Translations under genes and position numbers: made by a program
Notes under the pieces: model-generated
Told to the model about the DNA's origin: nothing
Databases searched by the model: none
The model's input: the letters and a program-made list of their open reading frames with translations, nothing else
Shown: positions 40,281-53,969 of the stretch, one piece after another
Position numbering within the stretch: position 1 is the first letter of the stretch
How the letters are laid out: every line of letters starts with the position of its first letter
NCBI GenBank assembly: GCA_035048815.1
Contig: JAUCBN010000005.1
Coordinates: 13,542,517-13,606,516 of the forward strand
From: Abelmoschus esculentus
Lineage: Eukaryota > Streptophyta > Magnoliopsida > Malvales > Malvaceae
Direction of reading: 5' to 3'
Length of the DNA stretch: 64,000 bases

Positions 40281-41974
40281 TCTGTATAATTTTGTTGGAA
40301 ATCCCATTGTTAACTATTTGAACTCATAAAATTTGATATAATAATATCTGGTTTTCATTTTGCTAGGATTAGAACGTACATGTCTTAAAAGGCTTTATTG
40401 AAAATCTGTTCGAATTTTAACCGAGTAAAAAGCTAAAAATTTTAGATTAATCTGTATAATTTTGTTTAAAATCACATTGTTAACTACTTGAACTTATAAA
40501 ATATGATTTAATAACATCTGGTTTTCGTTTTGCTAGGATTACAACGTGCATGCCTAAAAAGGTTTTATTGAGAATTCATTCAAATTTTAACCGAGTAAAA
40601 AGCTAAAAATTTTAGATTAATCTGTATAATTTTGTTCAAAAGCCTATATTTAACTATTTGAAATCATAAATTTTGATTTAACAACATCTTTTTTTTGTTT
40701 TGTCGAGATTAAAATGTGCTTGTCTAAAAAGGCTTTATAGAGAATCCGTTCAAATTTTAACCGAGTAAAAAGCTGAAAATTTTAGATTAATCTGTATAAT
40801 TTTGTTCAAAAGCCCATAATTAACTATTTAAACTCATAAAATTTTATTTAATAACATCTTGTTTTCGTTTTGTTGGGATTAGAACGTGCATGAATAAAAA
40901 GGCTTTATTGAGAATTCGTTCAAATTTAAACCGAGTAAAAAGCTGAAAATTTTAGATTAATCTGTATACTTTTGTTCAAAAGTCCATATTTAACTATTCG
41001 AACTCATAAATTTTGATTTAACAACTTTTTGTTTTCGTTTTGTTAGGATTAAAACGTGTTTGTCCAAAAAATCTTTATAGAGAATCCGTTCGAATTTTAA
41101 CCGAGTAAAAAGCTAAAAATTTTAGATTAATCTGTATAATTTTGTTCATAAACCCATTTTTAACTATTTGAACTCATAAAATTTGATTTAATAACATTTT
41201 ATTTTCGTTTTGTTGGGATTAAAACGTGCTTATCTAAAAAGTCTTTATAGAGAATCCGTTCAAATTTTAACTGAGTAAAAAGCTGAAAATTTTAGATTAA
41301 TCTGTATAATTTTGTTCAAAAGCCCATAGTTAACTATTTCAGCTTATAAAATTTGATTTAATTACATCTTGTTATCGTTTTGTTGGGATTAGAACGTGGA
41401 TGTCTAAAAAGGCTTTATAGAGAATCCGTTTGAATTTTAACCGAGTAAAAAGCTGAAAATTTTATATTAATCTATATAATTTTGTTAAAAAGGCCATATT
41501 TAACTATTTGAACTCATAAATTTTGATTTAACAACAACTGGTTTTCGTTTTGTTGGGATTAAAATGTGCTTGTCTAAAAAGGTTTTATAGAGAATCCATT
41601 CAAATTTTAACCGAGTAAAAGGCTGAAAATTTTAGGTTAATCTGTATAATTTTGTTCAAAAGCCCATAATTAACTATTTGAACTCATAAATTCTGATTCA
41701 ACAACTTCTGGTTTTCGTTTTGCTGGGATTAGAACGTGGATGTCTAAAAGGGCTTTATAGAGAATCCGTTCGAATTTTAACCGAGTAAAAAGCTTAAAAT
41801 TTTAGATTAATCTGTATAATTTTCTTCAAAAGCCCATTGTTAACTATTTGAACTCAAAAAATTTGATTTTATAACATCTGGTTTTTGTTTTGCTGAGATT
41901 AGAACATGCATGTCTAAAGAGGTTCTGTTGAGAATTCATTCGAATTTTAACCGAGTAAAAAGCTGGAAATTTTA

Positions 41975-44340
41975 GATTAATCTATATAGTTTTGATCAAA
42001 AGCGCATATTTAACTATTTGAACTCATAAAATTTGATTTAAATCTTGTTTTCGTTTTGTTGGGATTAGATCGTCGATGCCTAAGAAGACTTTATAGAGAA
42101 TCCGTTCAAATTTTAACCGAGTGAAAACCTTAAAATTTTAGATTAATATGTGTACTTTTGTTCAAAACACCATATTTAACTATATGAAGTCATAAAATTT
42201 GATTTAATAACATCTTGTTTTTGTTTTGTTGGGATTAGAACGTGCATATCTAAAAGTGTTTTTCGAGAATCTGTTCGAATTTTAAACGAGTAAAAAACTT
42301 AAAATTTTAGATTAATCTGTATAATTTTGTTCAAAAGCCCATTTTTAACTATTTGAACTCATAAATTTTAATTTAATAACATTTGATTTTTGTTTTACTG
42401 GGATTAGAACGTGCACGTCTAAAAAGACTTTATTGAGAATCCGTTCGAATTTTAATCCAGTAAAAAGCTAAGAATTTTAGATTAATCGGTATAGTTTTGT
42501 TCAAAAGACATATTTAACTATTTGAACTCATAAATTTTTATTTAACAATATCTGGTTTTCGTTTTGTTGGAATTAAAACGTGCTTTTCTAAAAAGGCTTT
42601 ATAGAGAATCCGTTCAAATTTTAACCGAGTAAAAAGGTGAAAATTTTTGATTAATCTGTATAATTTTGTTCAAAAGCCCATAATTAACTATTTGAACTCA
42701 AAAATTTTGATTTAACAACTTCTGGTTTTGGTTTTGCTGGGATTAGAACGTGGATGTCTAAAAAGGCATTATAGAGAATTCGTTCGAATTTTAACCGAGT
42801 AAAAAGCTGTAAATTTTAGATTAATATGTATAATTTTGTACAAAAGCCCATATTTAATTATTTGCACTCATAAATTTTGATTTAACAACATCTGGTTTTC
42901 GTTTTGCTGGGATTAGAACGTGGATGTCTAAAAAGGCTTCATAGAGAATCCGTTCGAACTGTAACCGAGTAAAAACCTAAAAAATTTAGATTAATCTGTA
43001 TAATTTTGTTCAAAAGCCCATATTTAACTATTTTAACTCATAAAATTTGATTTAATAACATCTGTTTCTCGTTTTGCTGGGATTCGAACGTGCGTGTCTA
43101 AAAAGGCTTTATTGAGAATACGATCGAATTTTAACCGAGTAAAAAGCTGAAAATTTTAGATTAATATGTATAATTTTGTTCAAAAGCCTATATTTAACTA
43201 TTTGAACTCATAAATTTTGATATAACAACATCTGGTTTTCATTTTGCTGGTATTAAAACGTGCTTGTCTAAAAAGGCTTTATAGAGATTCCGTTCAAATT
43301 TTAACCGAGTAAAAAGCTGAAAATTTTAGATTAATCTGTGTAATTTTGTCCAAAAGCCCATAATAAACTATTTGAACTCATAAATTCTGATTCAACAACT
43401 TCCGGTTTTCATTTTGCTGGGATTAGAACGTGGATGTCTAAAAGGGCTTTATAGAGAATCTGCTCGAATTTTGACCGAGTAAAAAGCAGAAAATTTTAGA
43501 TTAATCTGTATAATTTTCTTCAAAAGCCCATTGTTAACTATTTGAACTCATAAAATTTGATTTAATAGAATCTGGTTTTTGTTTTGCTGAAATTAGAATG
43601 TGAATGTCTAAAGAGGTTCTATTGAGAATCCGTTCGAAATTTAACCGAGTAAAAAGCTGAAAATTTTAGATTAATCTGTATAATTTTGTTCAAAAGCCCA
43701 TTGTTAACTATTTAAACACATAAAATTTGATTTAATAACATCTGGTTTTGATTTGTTGAGATTATAACGTGCATGTCTAAAAAGGTTTTATTGAGAATCC
43801 GTTCGAATTTTAACCGAGTAAAAAGCATAAAATTTTAGATTAAACTATATAATTTTGTTCAAAAGCCCATATTTAACTATTTGAACTCATAAAATTTGAT
43901 TCAAATCTTATTTTCGTTTTGTTGGGATTAGATCGTGGATGCCTAAGAAGACTTTATAGAGAATCCGTTCAAATTTTAACATAGTAAAAAGCTTAAAATT
44001 TTAGATTAATCTGTATACTTTTGTTCAAAACCCCATATTTAACTATTTGAACTAATAAAATTTGATTTAACATCTGGTTTTTGTTTTGTTGGGATTAAAA
44101 CGTGCTTGTCTAAAAAGGCTTTATAGGGAATCGGTTCGAATTTTAACTGAGTAAAAAGATGAGAATTTTAGATTAATCTGTATAATTTTGTTCAAAAACC
44201 CATTGTTAACTATTTGAACTCTTAAAATTTGATTTAATAACATCTGGTTTTCGTTTTGCTCGGATTAGAACGTGCATGTCTAAAAAGGCTTTATTAAGAA
44301 TCCATTCGAATTTTAACCGAGTAAAAAGCTGAAAATTTTA
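41975..44340 (+). repeat. 14-monomer satellite duplication, copy A
   Basis: A block of 2366 bp that recurs immediately at 44341. Diagnostic variants include GATCGTCGATGCCTAAGAAG, AAGTGTTTTTCGAGAATC, CGAACGTGCGTGTC and GAATACGATCGAATT, which recur in the same order. Confidence 0.9.
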
Positions 44341-46706
44341 GATTAATCTATATAGTTTTGATCAAAAACGCATATTTAACTATTTGAACTCATAAAATTT
44401 GATTTAAATCTTGTTTTCGTTTTGTTGGGATTAGATCGTCGATGCCTAAGAAGACTTTATAGAGAATCCGTTCAAATTTTAACCGAGTGAAAACCTTAAA
44501 ATTTTAGATTAATATGTATACTTTTGTTCAAAACACCATATTTAACTATATGAAGTCATAAAATTTGATTTAATAACATCTTGTTTTTGTTTTGTTGGGA
44601 TTAGAACGTGCATATCTAAAAGTGTTTTTCGAGAATCTGTTCGAATTTTAAACGAGTAAAAAACTTAAAATTTTAGATTAATCTGTATAATTTTGTTCAA
44701 AAGCCCATTTTTAACTATTTGAACTCATAAATTTTAATTTAATAACATTTGATTTTTGTTTTACTGGGATTAGAACGTGCACGTCTAAAAAGGCTTTATT
44801 GAGAATCCGTTCGAATTTTAATCCAGTAAAAAGCTAAGAATTTTAGATTAATCGGTATAGTTTTGTTCAAAAGACATATTTAACTATTTGAACTCATAAA
44901 TTTTTATTTAGCAATATCTGGTTTTCGTTTTGTTGGAATTAAAACGTGCTTTTCTAAAAAGGCTTTATAGAGAATCCGTTCAAATTTTAACCGAGTAAAA
45001 AGGTGAAAATTTTTGATTAATCTGTATAATTTTGTTCAAAAGCCCATAATTAACTATTTGAACTCAAAAATTTTGATTTAAGAACTTCTGGTTTTGGTTT
45101 TGCTGGGATTAGAACGTGGATGTCTAAAAAGGCATTATAGAGAATTCGTTCGAATTTTAACCGAGTAAAAAGCTGTAAATTTTAGATTAATATGTATAAT
45201 TTTGTACAAAAGCCCATATTTAATTATTTGCACTCATAAATTTTGATTCAACAACATCTGGTTTTCGTTTTGCTGGGATTAGAACGTGGATGTCTAAAAA
45301 GGCTTCATAGAGAATCCGTTCGAACTGTAACCGAGTAAAAACCTAAAAAATTTAGATTAATCTGTATAATTTTGTTCAAAAGCCCATATTTAACTATTTT
45401 AACTCATAAAATTTGATTTAATAACATCTGTTTCTCGTTTTGCTGGGATTCGAACGTGCGTGTCTAAAAAGGCTTTATTGAGAATACGATCGAATTTTAA
45501 CCGAGTAAAAAGCTGAAAATTTTAGATTAATATGTATAATTTTGTTCAAAAGCCTATATTTAACTATTTGAACTCATAAATTTTGATATAACAACATCTG
45601 GTTTTCATTTTGCTGGGATTAAAACGTGCTTGTCTAAAAAGGCTTTATAGAGATTCCGTTCAAATTTTAACCGAGTAAAAAGCTGAAAATTTTAGATTAA
45701 TCTGTGTAATTTTGTCCAAAAGCCCATAATAAACTATTTGAACTCATAAATTCTGATTCAACAACTTCCGGTTTTCATTTTGCTGGGATTAGAACGTGGA
45801 TGTCTAAAAGGGCTTTATAGAGAATCTGCTCGAATTTTGACCGAGTAAAAAGCAGAAAATTTTAGATTAATCTGTATAATTTTCTTCAAAAGCCCATTGT
45901 TAACTATTTGAACTCATAAAATTTGATTTAATAGAATCTGGTTTTTGTTTTGCTGAAATTAGAATGTGAATGTCTAAAGAGGTTCTATTGAGAATCCGTT
46001 CGAAATTTAACCGAGTAAAAAGCTGAAAATTTTAGATTAATCTGTATAATTTTGTTCAAAAGCCCATTGTTAACTATTTAAACACATAAAATTTGATTTA
46101 ATAATATCTGGTTTTGATTTGTTGAGATTATAACGTGCATGTCTAAAAAGGTTTTATTGAGAATCCGTTCGAATTTTAACCGAGTAAAAAGCATAAAATT
46201 TTAGATTAAACTATATAATTTTGTTCAAAAGCCCATATTTAACTATTTGAACTCATAAAATTTGATTCAAATCTTATTTTCGTTTTGTTGGGATTAGATC
46301 GTGGATGCCTAAGAAGACTTTATAGAGAATCCGTTCAAATTTTAACATAGTAAAAAGCTTAAAATTTTAGATTAATCTGTATACTTTTGTTCAAAACCCC
46401 ATATTTAACTATTTGAACTAATAAAATTTGATTTAACATCTGGTTTTTGTTTTGTTGGGATTAAAACGTGCTTGTCTAAAAAGGCTTTATAGGGAATCGG
46501 TTCGAATTTTAACTGAGTAAAAAGATGAGAATTTTAGATTAATCTGTATAATTTTATTCAAAAACCCATTGTTAACTATTTGAACTCTTAAAATTTGATT
46601 TAATAACATCTGGTTTTCGTTTTGCTCGGATTAGAACGTGCATGTCTAAAAAGGCTTTATTAAGAATCCATTCGAATTTTAACCGAGTAAAAAGCTGAAA
46701 ATTTTA
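44341..46706 (+). repeat. 14-monomer satellite duplication, copy B
   Basis: Direct tandem copy of 41975-44340 with few substitutions (for example TGTGTAC near 42150 is TGTATAC here). Similarity drops after about 46706. Confidence 0.9.
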
Positions 46707-49700
46707 GATTAATCTGTATACTTTTGTTCAAAAGTCCATATTTAACTATTTGAACTCATAAATTTTGATTTAACGTTATCTGGTTTTCGTTTTGTTGGGA
46801 TTAAAACGTGTATGTCTAAAGAGGCTTTATTGAGAATCCGTTCGTATTTTAACCGAGTAAAGAGCTGAAAATTTTAGATTAATCTGTATAATTTTGTTCA
46901 AAAGCCCATTGTTAACTATTTGAACTCATAAAATTTGATTTAATAACATCTGGTTTTGTTTGCTCAGATTAGAACGTGCATGTCTAAAGAGGTTTTATTG
47001 GGAATTCGTTCGAATTTTAACTGAGTAAAAAGCTGAAAATTTTAGATTAATCTATATAATTTTGTTCAAAAACCCATATTTAACTATTTGAACTCATAAA
47101 ATTTGATTTAAATCTTGTTTTCATTTTGTTGGGATTATATCGTGGTTTACTAAGAAGGCTTTATAGAGAATACGTTCAAATTTTAACCGAGTAAAAAGCT
47201 TAAAATTTTAAATTAATCTGTATAATTTTTTTCAAAAACCCATAATTAACTATTTTTACTCATAAAATTTGACATAATAACATCTTGTTTTCGTTTTGCT
47301 GGGATTAGAATGTGCATGTCTAAAAAGGCTTTATTGAGAATCCGTTCGAATTTTAACCGAGTAAAAAGCTGAAAATTTTAGATCAATCTGTATAATTTTG
47401 TTCAAAATCCCATTGTTAACTATTTGAACTCATAAAATTTGATTTAATAACATTTGTTTTCGTTTTGCTGGGATTTGAACGTAGATGTCTAAAAAGGCTT
47501 TATTGAGAATTTGTTGAAATTTTAACCGAGTAAAAAGCTGAAAATTTTAGATTAATCTGTATAATTTTGTTCAAAAGCCCATATTTAACTATTTGAACTC
47601 ATAAAATTTAACTTAAATCTTGTTTTCGTTTGTTGGGATTAGATCGTGGATGTCAAAAAATGCTTTATAGAGAATCCGTTGAAATTTTAACCGAGTAAAA
47701 AGCTGAAAATTTTAGATTAATCTGTATAATTTTGTTCAAAAGCCCATTGTTAACTATTTGAACTCATATATTTTTATTTAACAACATCTGGTTCTCGTTT
47801 TCTTAAGACTAGAACGTGCATGTCTAAAAAGGTTTTATTGAGAATCCGTTCGAATTTTAACCGAGTAAAAAGCTGAAAATTTCAGATTAATCTGTATAAT
47901 TTTTTTCAAAAGCCCATATTTAATTATTTGAACTCATAAATTTTGATTTAACATCTGATTTTTGTTTTGATAGGATTAAAACGTGCTTGTCTAAAAGTGC
48001 CTTATTGAGAATCTGTTCGAATTTTAACCGAGTAAAAAGTTAAAAATATTAGATTACTCTGTATAATTTTGTTCAAAAGCCCATAGTTAACTATTTGAAC
48101 TCATAAAATTTTATTTAATAACATCTAGTTTTTGTTTTGTTGGAATTAAAACGTGTATGTCTGAAAAGGCTTTATAAAGAATCCGTTCGAATTTTAATCA
48201 TGTACAAAGCTGTAAATTTTAGATTAATCTATATTATTTTATTCAAACCCATAATTAACTATTTGAACTCTTAAAATTTGATTTAATAAAATCTTGTTTT
48301 AGTTTTGTTGGGAATAGAACGTGCATCTTTAAAAAGGCTTTATTGAGAATCCGTTCAAATTTTTACAGAGTAAAAAGCTGAAAATTTTAGAGTAATCTGT
48401 ATAATTTTGTTCAAAAGCCCATATTTAACTGTTTGAACTCATAAAATATGATTTCATAACATCTTGTTTTCATTTTGTTTGGGAATAGAACATAGATGTC
48501 TAAAAAGGCTCTATAGAGAATCCGTTCGAATTTTAACCAAGTAAAAGGCTAAAAATTTTATATTAATCCGTATAATTTTGTTCAATATCCCATTGTTAAC
48601 TACTTGAATTTATAAAATTTGATTTAATAACATCTGATTTTCGTTTTACTGGGATTACAACGTGCATGCCTAAAAAGGCTTTATTGAGAATCCATTCAAA
48701 TTTTAACCGAGTAAAAAGCTGAAAATTTTAGATTAATCTGTATAATTTTATTCAAAAGCCTATATTTAATTATTTCAACTCATAAATTTTGATTTAACAT
48801 CTTCTTTTCGTTTTATTGGGATTAAAACGTGCTTGTCTAAAATGTTTTTATAGAGAATCTGTTCGAATTTTAACCGAGTAAAAAGCTGAAAATATTAGAT
48901 TAATCTGTGTAATTTTGTTCAAAGGCCCATAGTTAACTATTTGAACTCATAAAATTTTATTTAATAACATCTACTTTTCGTTTTCTTGGAATTCAAACGT
49001 GCATGTCTAAAAAGGCTTTATAGAGAATCCGTTCGAATTTAATCTTGTGCAAAGCTATAAATTTTAGATTAATCTGTATTATTTTAATCAAAACCCATAT
49101 TTAACTATCTGAACTCATGAAATTTGATTTAATAACATCTTGTTTTTGTTTTGTTGGGATTAGAACGTGCATGTCTAAAAATGCTTTATTGAGAATCCGT
49201 TCGAATTTTAATCGTGTAAAAAGCTAAAAATTTTAGATTAATATGTATAATTTTGTGCAAAACCCCATATTTAACTATTTAAACTCATAAAATTTGATTT
49301 AATAACATTTGGTTTTTGTTTTACTGGGATTAGAACGTACATGTCTATAAAGGCTTTAATGAGAATCCATTCGAATTTTAACCGAGTAAGAAGTTGAAAA
49401 TTTCAGATTAATCTATATAATTTTGTTCAAAAGCTCATATTTAACTATTTGAACTCATAAAATTTGATTTAAATCTTGTTTTCGTTTTGTTGGGATTAGA
49501 TCGTGGATGTCTAAAAAGGCTTTATAGAGAATCCGTTCGAATTTTAACCGAGTAAAAAGCTAAAAATTTTAGATTAATCTGTATAATTTTGTTCAAAAGC
49601 CCATTGTTAACTATTTAAACTCGTAAAATTTGATTTAATAACATCTGATTTTTGTTTTGCTGAGATTAGAACGTGCATGTCTAAAGAGGTTTTATTGAGA

Positions 49701-51809
49701 ATCCGTTCGAATTTTAACCGAGTAAGAAGTTGAAAATTTTAGATTAATCTGTATAATTTTGTTCAAAAGCCCATATTTAACTATTTGAACTCCTAAAATT
49801 TTATTTAAATCTTGTTTTCATTTTGTTGGGATTAGATCGAGGATGTCTAAAAAGGCTTTATAGAGAATCCGTTCAAATTTTAACCGAGTAAAAAGCTAAA
49901 AATTTTAGATTAATCTGTATAATTTTGTTCAAAAGCTCATTGTTAACTATTTAAACTCGTAAAATTTGATTTAATAACATTTGGTTTTTGTTTTGCTGAG
50001 ATTAGAACGTGCATGTCTAAAAAGGTTTTATTGAGAATCCGTTCGAATTTTAACCGAGTAAAAAGTTAAAAATTTTGATTAATCTGTAAAATTTTGTTCC
50101 AAAGCTCATATTTAACAATTTGAACTCATAAAATTTGATTTAATAATATCTGGTTTTTGTTTTGCTGAGATTAGAACGTGCATGTCTAAAAAGGTTTTAT
50201 TGAGAATCCGTTCAAATTTTAACCGAGTAAAAAGTTGAAAATTTTAGATTAATCTGTAAAATTTTGTTCCAAAGGCCATATTTAACTATTTGAACTCATA
50301 AAATTTGATTTAAATCTTGTTTTCGTTTTGTTGGGATTAGATCGTGGATGTCTAAAAAGGCTTTATAGAGAATCCCTTCGAATTTTAATTGAGTAAAAAG
50401 CTAAAAATTTTAGATTAATCTGTATAATTTTGTTCAAAAGCGCATTGTTAACTATTTAAACTCATAAAATTTGATTTAATAACATCTGGTTTTTGTTTTG
50501 CTGAGATTAGAACGTGCATGTCTAAAAATGTTTTATTGAGAATCTGTTCCAATTTTAACCGAGTAAAAAGTTGAAAATTTTAGATTAATCTGTAAAATTT
50601 TGTTCCAAAGCTCATATTTAACTATTTTAAATTATATATTTTAATTTAACATCTGATTTTTGTTTTGTTAGGATTAAAACGTGCTTGTCTAAAAAGATTT
50701 TATAGAGAATCTATTTGAATTTTAATCGAGTAAAAAGATGAAAATTTTCGATTAATCTATATAATTTCGTTCAAAAGACCATATTTATCTATTTGAACTC
50801 ATAAAATTTGATTTCATAACATCTGGTTTTCGTTTTTCTGAGACTAGAACGTGCATATCTAAAAAGTCTTTATTGAGAATCCATTCGAATTTTAGCCTAG
50901 TAAAATGCTGAAAATTTTAGATTAATCTGTATAGTTTTGTTCAAAATCCCATTGTTAACTATTTGAACTCATAAACTTTGATTTAATAACATCTGGTTTT
51001 CGTTTTGCTGGGATTAGAACGTGCATGTCTAATAAAGCTTTATAGAGAATCCGTTCGAATTTTAATCGAGTAAAAAGCTGAAAATATTAGATTAATCTGT
51101 ATAATTTTGTTCAAAACCCCATATTTAACTATTTGAACACATAAATTCTGATTTAACATATTCTGGTTTTCGTTTTGCTGGGATAAGAACGTGGATGTCT
51201 AAAAAGGCTTTATAGAGAATCCGTTCAAATTTTAACTGAATAAAAAGCTGAAAATTTTCGATTAATCTGTATAATTTCGTTCAAAAACCCATATTTATCT
51301 ATTTGAACTCATAAAATTTGATTTCGTAACATCTGGTTTTCGTTTTTCTGAGACTAGAACGTGCATGTCTAAAAAGTGTTTATTGAGAATCCGTTCGAAT
51401 TTTAGCCTAGTAAAATGCTGAGAATTTTAGATTAATCTGTATATTTTTGTTCAAAATCCCATTGTTAACTATTTTAACTCATAAAATTTGATTTAATAAC
51501 ATCTGGTTTTCGTTTTGCTGAGATTAGAACGTGCATGTCTAAAAAGGCTTTATTGAGAATCTGTTCGAATTTTAACCGAGTAAAAAGCTGAAAATTTTAG
51601 ATTAATCTGTAAAATTGTGTTCCAAAGCTCATATTTAACTATTTGAACTCATAAATTTTGATTTAACATCTAATTTTTGTTTTATTGGAATTAAAACGTC
51701 CTTGTCTAAATAGGTTTTATAGAGAATTTGTTCGAATTTTAATCGAGTAAAAAGCTGAAAATTTTAGATTAATCTGTATAATTTTGTTGAAAAGCCCATT
51801 GTTAACTAT

Positions 51810-51830
51810 TTGAACTCATAAAGCTTTATA
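51810..51830 (+). other. Fused satellite monomer (internal deletion)
   Basis: AACTCATAAAGCTTTATAGAGAATCC joins the ACTCATAA block directly to the GGCTTTATAGAG block, skipping about 75 bp (the TCTGGTTTTCG and GGGATTAGAACG parts). A short shared AAA/AAG lies at the join. Confidence 0.75.
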
Positions 51831-53100
51831 GAGAATCCGTTCGAATTTTAACCGAGTAAAAAGCTGAAAATATTAGATTAATCTGTATAATTTTGTTCAA
51901 AACCCCATATTTAACTATTTGAACTCATAAATTCTGATTTAACAAATTCTGGTTTTCGTTTTGCTGGGATAAGAACCTGGATGTCTAAAAAGGCTTTATA
52001 CAGAATCCGTTCGAATTTTAGAGAGTAAAAAACAGAAAATTTTAGATTAATCTGTATAATTTTGTTCAAAAGCACATATTTAACTATTTGAACTCATAAA
52101 ATTTTATTTAACAACATCTGGTTTTCGTTTTGTTGGGATTAAAACGTGCTTGTCTAAAAAGGCTTTATAGAGAATTCGTTCGAATTTTAACCGAGTAAAA
52201 AGCTGAAAATTTTAGACTAATCTGTATAATTTTGTTCAAAATCCCATTGTTAACTATATAAACTCGTAAAATTTGATTTAATAACATCTGGTTTTTGTTT
52301 TGCTAAGATTAGAACGTGCATGTCTAAAAAGGTTTTATTGAGAATCCATTCAAATTTTAACCGAGTAAAAAGTTGAAAATTTTAGATTAATCTGTAAAAT
52401 TTTGTTCCAAAGCTCATATTTAACTATTTGAACTCATAAAATTTGATTTAATAACATCTGGTTTTTGTTTTGCTGAGATTAGAACGTGCATGTCTAAAAA
52501 TGTTTTATTGAGAATCCGTTCGAATTTTAACAGAGTAAAAAGTTGAAAATTTTAGATTAATCTATAAATTTTTGTTCCGAAGCTCATATTTAACTATTTG
52601 AACACATAAATTTTGATTTAACATCTTATTTTTGTTTTATTGGGATTAAAACGTGCTTGTCTAAAAAGGCTTTATAGAGAATCTGTTCGAATTTTAATCA
52701 AGTAAAAAGCTGAAAATATTAGATTACTCTGTATAATTTTGTTCAAAATCCCATAGTTAACTATTTGAACTCATAAAATTTTATTTAATAACATCTAGTT
52801 TTCGTTTTGTTGGAATTAAAATGTGTATGTCTAGAAAGGCTTTATTTAGAATCCGTTCGAATTTTAATCATGTACAAAGCTGTAAATTTTAGTTTAATCT
52901 GTATTATTTTATTCAAAACCCATAGTTAACTATTTGAACTCATAAAATTTGATTTAATAATATTCGGTTTTTGTTTTACTGGGATTAGAACGAGCATGTC
53001 TAAAAGGGCTTTTTTGAGAATCCGTTCTAATTTTAACCGAGTAAAAAGTTGAAAATTTTAGATTAATCTATATAATTTTGTTTAAAAGCATATAATTGAC

Positions 53101-53165
53101 TATTTGAACTCATAAAATTTTAGAACGTGCATATAATTTTAAAAGCATATAATTTTAACCAGATC
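53101..53165 (+). other. Scrambled satellite monomer
   Basis: After TATTTGAACTCATAAAATTT the array jumps to TAGAACGTGCATATAATTTT, then AAAAGCATATAATTTTAACC, then AGATCTTG. Fragments of different monomer parts are joined out of order, and the normal phase resumes afterwards. It looks like template switching or repair with filler. Confidence 0.75.
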
Positions 53166-53969
53166 TTGTTTTCGTTTTGTTGGGATTAGAACGTGCATGA
53201 CTAAAAAGCCTTTATTGAGAATCCGTTCGATTTTTAACCGAGTAAAAAGCAGAAAATTTTAGATTAATCTGTATAATTTTGTTCAAAAGCCCATATTTAA
53301 CTATTTGAACTCATAAAATTTGATTTAATAACATCTTGTTTTCCTTTTGTTAGGATTAGAACGTGGATGTCTAAAAAAGCTTTATAGAGAATCCGTTCCA
53401 ATTTTAACCGAGTAAAAAGCTGAAAATATTAGATTAATCTGTATAATTTTGTTCAAAACCCACCCCATATTTAACTATTTGAACACATGAATTCTGATTT
53501 AACAACTTCTGGTTTTCGTTTTGCTGGGATAAGAACGTGGATGTCTAAAAAGGCTTTATAGAGAATCCGTTCGAATTTTAATTGAGTAAAAAGCTGGAAA
53601 TTTTCGATTAATCTGTATAATTTTGTTCAAAAGCCCATATTTAACTATTTGAACTCATAAAATTTAATTTTATAACATCTGGTTTTTGTTTTTCTAGGAC
53701 TAGAACGTCCATGTCTAAAAAGGCTTTATTGAGAATCCGTTCGAATTTTAACCGAGTAAAAAATTGAAAATTTTAGAATAATTTGTATAATTTTGATCAA
53801 AAGCCCATATTTAACTATTTGAACTCATAAATTTTGATTTAATAACATCTGGTTTTCGTTTTGCTGGGATTTGAACGTGCATGTCTAAAAAGGCTTTATT
53901 GAGAATCTTTTCGAATTTTAACTGGGTAAAAGGCTGAAAATTTTAGATTAATCTGTATAATTTTATTCA

